The notes under the pieces: model-generated
Database searches by the model: none
Seen by the model: only the letters and a program-made list of their open reading frames with translations
Told to the model about the DNA's origin: nothing
Shown here: piece by piece, positions 60,394 through 64,000 of the stretch
Layout of the letters: each line of letters starts with the position of its first letter
How positions within the stretch are numbered: position 1 is the first letter of the stretch
Program-made: the position numbers and the translations under genes
Source: Bordetella parapertussis
GTDB taxonomy: Bacteria; Pseudomonadota; Gammaproteobacteria; Burkholderiales; Burkholderiaceae_B
DNA length: 64,000 nt
Reading direction: 5' to 3'
NCBI GenBank assembly: GCA_945872285.1
Contig: CAMBZR010000005.1
Coordinates: 9,082-73,081 of the forward strand

Positions 60394-61881
60394 CTAGGGC
60401 GTTGTTCGTGTCGCTTTATCGAGCTTGGTCCAGGGCAAATCTGCAGGGTCAGCCGCCATCGGCCCCGCCGCTTTCGCCACCAAGATGTGCGAGGCAATCG
60501 GTGTGAAATCAGCTCGAAAATGATTTGAGCTTTTTACGACCAGTATTTTCATTGTTTCGGGATGCACACCCAACATCCGAAATAGTTCACGGTCAAGCAA
60601 CTGTTTTTTGCCACTGGCGACTGCCACCAAGACACCTTCTATTTCAAGTAATGCGCAGGGGCCTAACGTGATGCGTGAGCCTGTCATCATCGGCCCCTTA
60701 AGGGTGACCTTGCCATCCGATAGCGCTTTAACTTTAAAAGTACCCTGCACAGGTGCATCACTGAGCTGCCCTGTGAAAGTCGGCACCGCAGTCCCGATCG
60801 CAGTGGTGATCGAAGCCCCTAAGCCTGCCTCGTGCGCCATCGTTGCCGTCGCTGGATCAAACAGCAACCCGAGCGCTACTTTGCCAGGCAAACGTTTGCC
60901 CGCGCCTTTCTCAAGCAAGGCGCGCAACAAGCCCGTCGTATTACTGTCGCCCCCCGCGCCTGGATTATCTTGCGTATCCGCAATCACCACTGGTTTTTCA
61001 TTCGTTTCGCCCAGCAAGCAGGCCCGCTCGACCGCATCGCGCGCCGACAACACTTCAATCTTCCATTGGGTCGGTTCACTCACGTTTTTGTACAGCCGCT
61101 GAACCGCAGCCTCGGCACGCTCACCATAGCCCCACACCATCGGCGCGCACTCGGCGATATCTGAGGCCGGAAACGCCATACAAAAGCTCAAGCAAGTGTC
61201 GAACTCGCGGTCGAGATCAAAGATGTCTTCATAGAGCGATTTTGCGGGCTCAAGCCAAGTGCTTTGTGCGTTGAGCGGAATCAAATAAGGCAGGCGACGA
61301 TACGACAAAGGCTCTTTGGTGCCACGCTTCACACGTCGCTTTAGCAACCTGGCCGCGAGTTCGCCTGTTTTGGCCATATCGACGTGCGGATACGTGCGGT
61401 ACGCGGCCAATGCATCTGCCTGCGCCAGCATGCGGTGCGTAACATTGGCGTGTAGGTCTAAGCTCGCAACGATCGGTAAGTTTGGACCAACAAGCGCACG
61501 GATACGCGCAATCAACTCACCTTCGGTATCGTCGATATGCTCGGCAACGGCAGCGCCATGCAAATCGAGATAGACTGCATCAAAGCCGCCCTGACGGATT
61601 CCAGCAAGAATTGAATCGCTGATGCGCTCAAAGGCGTCGCGAGTAACGTGTGCGGACGGGATCGCGCCACACCAAGACCTAGGCACGAGTTGCCAGCCTT
61701 CCAGTCGGGCCGCTTCGATGAACCCACCGATGGGGATATTGACACCGCGCAAGCTGTCGAGCATTGGTTGGCCTTCAATGAAGGCCGGAAACGATTCGCC
61801 TCGATTAAACGCAGCCCAATCGGCCTTGGTCGGAGCGAAGGTATTGGTTTCGTGCTGATAGCCTGCGACGTAAATTTTCAA
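60394..61881 (-). CDS. M81 family metallopeptidase (MlrC-like)
   Basis: A 495-residue protein of the MlrC/M81 family, named after the last enzyme of microcystin breakdown. The N terminus KIYVAGYQHETNTFAPTKAD and metal-binding motifs LDLHGAAVAEHIDDTEGEL, SLDLHANVTHRM and ADTQDNPGAGGDSNTTG are diagnostic. Most bacterial members have unknown substrates, probably small peptides or other catabolites. The gene stands alone on this strand, next to tRNA-Thr and downstream of the hppA terminator. Confidence 0.9.
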   Translation of the reverse strand: MKIYVAGYQHETNTFAPTKADWAAFNRGESFPAFIEGQPMLDSLRGVNIPIGGFIEAARLEGWQLVPRSWCGAIPSAHVTRDAFERISDSILAGIRQGGFDAVYLDLHGAAVAEHIDDTEGELIARIRALVGPNLPIVASLDLHANVTHRMLAQADALAAYRTYPHVDMAKTGELAARLLKRRVKRGTKEPLSYRRLPYLIPLNAQSTWLEPAKSLYEDIFDLDREFDTCLSFCMAFPASDIAECAPMVWGYGERAEAAVQRLYKNVSEPTQWKIEVLSARDAVERACLLGETNEKPVVIADTQDNPGAGGDSNTTGLLRALLEKGAGKRLPGKVALGLLFDPATATMAHEAGLGASITTAIGTAVPTFTGQLSDAPVQGTFKVKALSDGKVTLKGPMMTGSRITLGPCALLEIEGVLVAVASGKKQLLDRELFRMLGVHPETMKILVVKSSNHFRADFTPIASHILVAKAAGPMAADPADLPWTKLDKATRTTP

Positions 61882-61957
61882 GAGCGCACCTTAAAGACTC
61901 ATTTCATTGACGTGCTCGCTCGATCGTAAACGGATTTGCGAGTGTTTGTCTAAAAGC

Positions 61958-61994
61958 AAAAAACCGCTCAAGCACAAGGCGCGAGCGGTTTTTT
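61958..61994 (-). terminator. Rho-independent terminator after hppA
   Basis: AAACCGCTC and GAGCGGTTT pair around a 13-base loop, with A and T tracts extending the stem on both sides. Reading on the minus strand it lies 45 bases after the hppA stop, so it ends hppA transcription before the MlrC-like gene. Confidence 0.85.
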
Positions 61995-62039
61995 TCGAAC
62001 TCTCTGCACGAAAGCATGCAGAGACCTAGCAGCAAAAAA

Positions 62040-64000
62040 TTAGGCTATGCGCACCATCAGCGGCACAATCAGCAGTGCCACGATGTTAATAATTTTGATC
62101 AAGGGGTTGACTGCAGGGCCTGCCGTATCTTTGTACGGATCGCCTACGGTGTCGCCGGTCACAGCCGCCTTATGCGCCTCTGAACCCTTACCGCCATAAT
62201 GACCTTCTTCGATGTACTTCTTGGCGTTATCCCACGCACCGCCGCCGGTACACATCGAGATCGCCACGAACAGACCGGTCACGATCGTACCCATCAACAT
62301 GCCTCCCAGCGCTTTCGGACCTAAGAGCAGGCCTACGGCGACTGGCACCACCACTGGCAAGAGCGAAGGAATAATCATCTCTTTAATGGCCGCGGTCGTC
62401 AGCATATCGACAGCCTTGTCGTACTCAGGCTTACCGGTGCCATCCATAATGCCCTTTATGTCGCGGAACTGACGACGCACTTCTTCGACCACTGCACCCG
62501 CGCAACGACCCACGGCTTCCATCGCCATCGCGCCAAACAGGTAAGGGATCAGGCCGCCAATAAACAGACCAATAATGACCATATGGTCAGACAGGTCGAA
62601 ACTAACCTTCAACCCTTTTGACTCGAGCTCATGAGTGTAATCGGCAAAAAGCACCAAGGCGGCTAAACCAGCCGAACCAATTGCATAACCTTTGGTCACA
62701 GCTTTAGTGGTGTTACCCACTGCGTCAAGCGGATCGGTAATGTCGCGTACCGACTGTGGCATACCAGCCATTTCAGCGATACCACCGGCGTTGTCTGTAA
62801 TCGGACCGTAGGCATCAAGCGCGACCACAATACCGGCCATCGACAACATCGAGGTCGCTGCAATCGCAATACCGTAGATCCCACCAAGCCAGAACGCAGA
62901 GTAAATCGCCGCGCAAACAAACAGCACAGGGTAGGCGGTTGACTTCATCGAAACACCGAGGCCTGCGATGATGTTCGTACCATGGCCTTGGCTTGACGCT
63001 TGAGCGATGTGTTTAACCGGCGCGTAGTCTGTTCCGGTGTAATACTCGGTAATCCACACCAACAATGCTGTCAGCACGAGGCCCACAACCGTTGCTCCGA
63101 ACAAGCGCATTTTGCCACCGGTTTTAAAACCAAAATCCGCCAAGGCGTTATCTGGCATCATCCAGTTGGTTGCAAAATAAAAGGCGACGAGAGAGACCAC
63201 ACCTGCAATGATCAAACCTTTGTACAAGGCAGGCATGACATTTTTCATGCCGGGTGTGGCTTTCACAAACGAGCAGCCGATGATCGAGGCAATGATCGAA
63301 ATCCCGCCAAGCACTAACGGATAAATCACTGCTTCGGCGGTTGCGACCTTTACCATCAAGGCGGCGAGCACCATCGTAGCGATCAGTGTGACCGCGTAAG
63401 TTTCAAACAAGTCAGCAGCCATACCTGCGCAATCACCAACGTTATCACCAACGTTGTCAGCGATCACCGCTGGGTTACGTGGGTCGTCTTCGGGGATACC
63501 CGCTTCGACCTTGCCCACTAAGTCAGCGCCAACGTCTGCACCCTTAGTGAAAATACCACCACCTAGACGCGCAAATATCGAGATCAATGAAGAACCAAAA
63601 GCCAAACCGATCAACGGATGCAAGGTTGCCGACAGATCACCCGTCTTGCCAACCGACATCAGGTACATATAAAACAGGCCAACACCCAGTAGGCCTAAGC
63701 CCACGACAAGCATGCCGGTAATGGCGCCGCCCTTAAACGCAACGTTAAGTGCTTCGTTCATGCCCACGGTAGCAGCCTGTGCAGTGCGTACGTTGGCGCG
63801 CACCGACACGTTCATCCCGATAAAACCGCAAGCGCCTGACAACACCGCCCCCACCACAAAACCAACTGCGGTCGTGTAATCGAGAAAAAGCGCGATCAAA
63901 ATCGCCAGCACCACGCCCACGATACTGATGGTTTTATATTGACGCGACAGATAGGCGCTTGCGCCCTGCTGAATCGCATCCGCGATTTCCATCATTTTGG
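62040..64000 (-). CDS. hppA: Membrane-bound proton-translocating pyrophosphatase, N terminus cut off
   Basis: The integral-membrane pyrophosphatase uses PPi hydrolysis to pump H+ (or Na+). About 652 residues are visible, and the frame stays open to the window edge; similarity to the family ([20 protein letters not shown]) shows that roughly the first 40 residues lie outside. Catalytic motifs [39 protein letters not shown] and the C-terminal [20 protein letters not shown] are complete. The residue before the GG...KAA region that marks K+ dependence was not resolved, so the subtype is open. Confidence 0.96.
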   Translation of the reverse strand, partial: KMMEIADAIQQGASAYLSRQYKTISIVGVVLAILIALFLDYTTAVGFVVGAVLSGACGFIGMNVSVRANVRTAQAATVGMNEALNVAFKGGAITGMLVVGLGLLGVGLFYMYLMSVGKTGDLSATLHPLIGLAFGSSLISIFARLGGGIFTKGADVGADLVGKVEAGIPEDDPRNPAVIADNVGDNVGDCAGMAADLFETYAVTLIATMVLAALMVKVATAEAVIYPLVLGGISIIASIIGCSFVKATPGMKNVMPALYKGLIIAGVVSLVAFYFATNWMMPDNALADFGFKTGGKMRLFGATVVGLVLTALLVWITEYYTGTDYAPVKHIAQASSQGHGTNIIAGLGVSMKSTAYPVLFVCAAIYSAFWLGGIYGIAIAATSMLSMAGIVVALDAYGPITDNAGGIAEMAGMPQSVRDITDPLDAVGNTTKAVTKGYAIGSAGLAALVLFADYTHELESKGLKVSFDLSDHMVIIGLFIGGLIPYLFGAMAMEAVGRCAGAVVEEVRRQFRDIKGIMDGTGKPEYDKAVDMLTTAAIKEMIIPSLLPVVVPVAVGLLLGPKALGGMLMGTIVTGLFVAISMCTGGGAWDNAKKYIEEGHYGGKGSEAHKAAVTGDTVGDPYKDTAGPAVNPLIKIINIVALLIVPLMVRIA

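Overview
The window is an ordinary-looking chromosomal segment of a betaproteobacterium, most likely Burkholderiales of the Alcaligenaceae type. This rests on the gene orders (petABC-sspAB; mlaFEDAC-ABC-bolA-murA-hisGD...; coxB-coxA-...-ctaE-surf1-ctaA-ctaB-SCO), a PhaM-like granule protein, DUF3717 and DUF2970 proteins, and two Bug-type tripartite-tricarboxylate receptors. I see no prophage, intact insertion sequence, CRISPR array or rRNA operon. Coding density is high and no gap without a gene exceeds about 300 bases.

Layout. 1-7.2 kb is accessory catabolism: the end of an AtuA-family gene, a cysteine hydrolase and an isocitrate-lyase-like enzyme in one run, then an esterase plus Bug receptor on the other strand, two regulators (Lrp, MocR), and an omega-amino-acid aminotransferase at 7.2-8.6 kb that diverges from the MocR gene across a perfect 13-bp inverted repeat. 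8.8-17.7 kb holds gamma-glutamyltransferase, glmS, a second Lrp gene, a glycosyltransferase, an MFS exporter, glmU and phaM, so both committed enzymes of UDP-GlcNAc synthesis lie close together. 18-26.7 kb is the aa3 cytochrome c oxidase region with haem A synthesis and assembly factors. 26.8-30.6 kb has a Nudix enzyme, rpoH behind a CIRCE operator, an SdiA-regulated-type protein and a degenerate REP-associated transposase-like gene.

30.7-38 kb carries gltBD and another Bug receptor. 38.1-43.5 kb is the Mla lipid-transport operon followed by an ABC-2 exporter. 43.5-52.9 kb is a long tightly packed run of bolA, murA, his genes, a HIT protein and tatABC, with many 1- or 4-base stop/start overlaps. 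53-56 kb has an XRE regulator, an HtrA protease, a Nif3-like protein and mscL. 56-60.2 kb is the cytochrome bc1 operon and sspAB, followed by tRNA-Thr(TGT), an MlrC-type M81 metallopeptidase, and hppA running off the right edge.

The most notable observations are: (1) a CIRCE element in front of rpoH, which would put the heat-shock sigma factor under HrcA; (2) the perfect operator-like repeat with mirrored promoter-like hexamers between the MocR and aminotransferase genes; (3) a transposase-like gene that has lost the HUH metal-binding motif yet is followed by a head-to-head pair of REP-like palindromes; (4) three conserved operons that each lack one expected member at its usual place: ctaG/cox11, mlaB and hisC. 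I did not find a clearly new multi-gene system.
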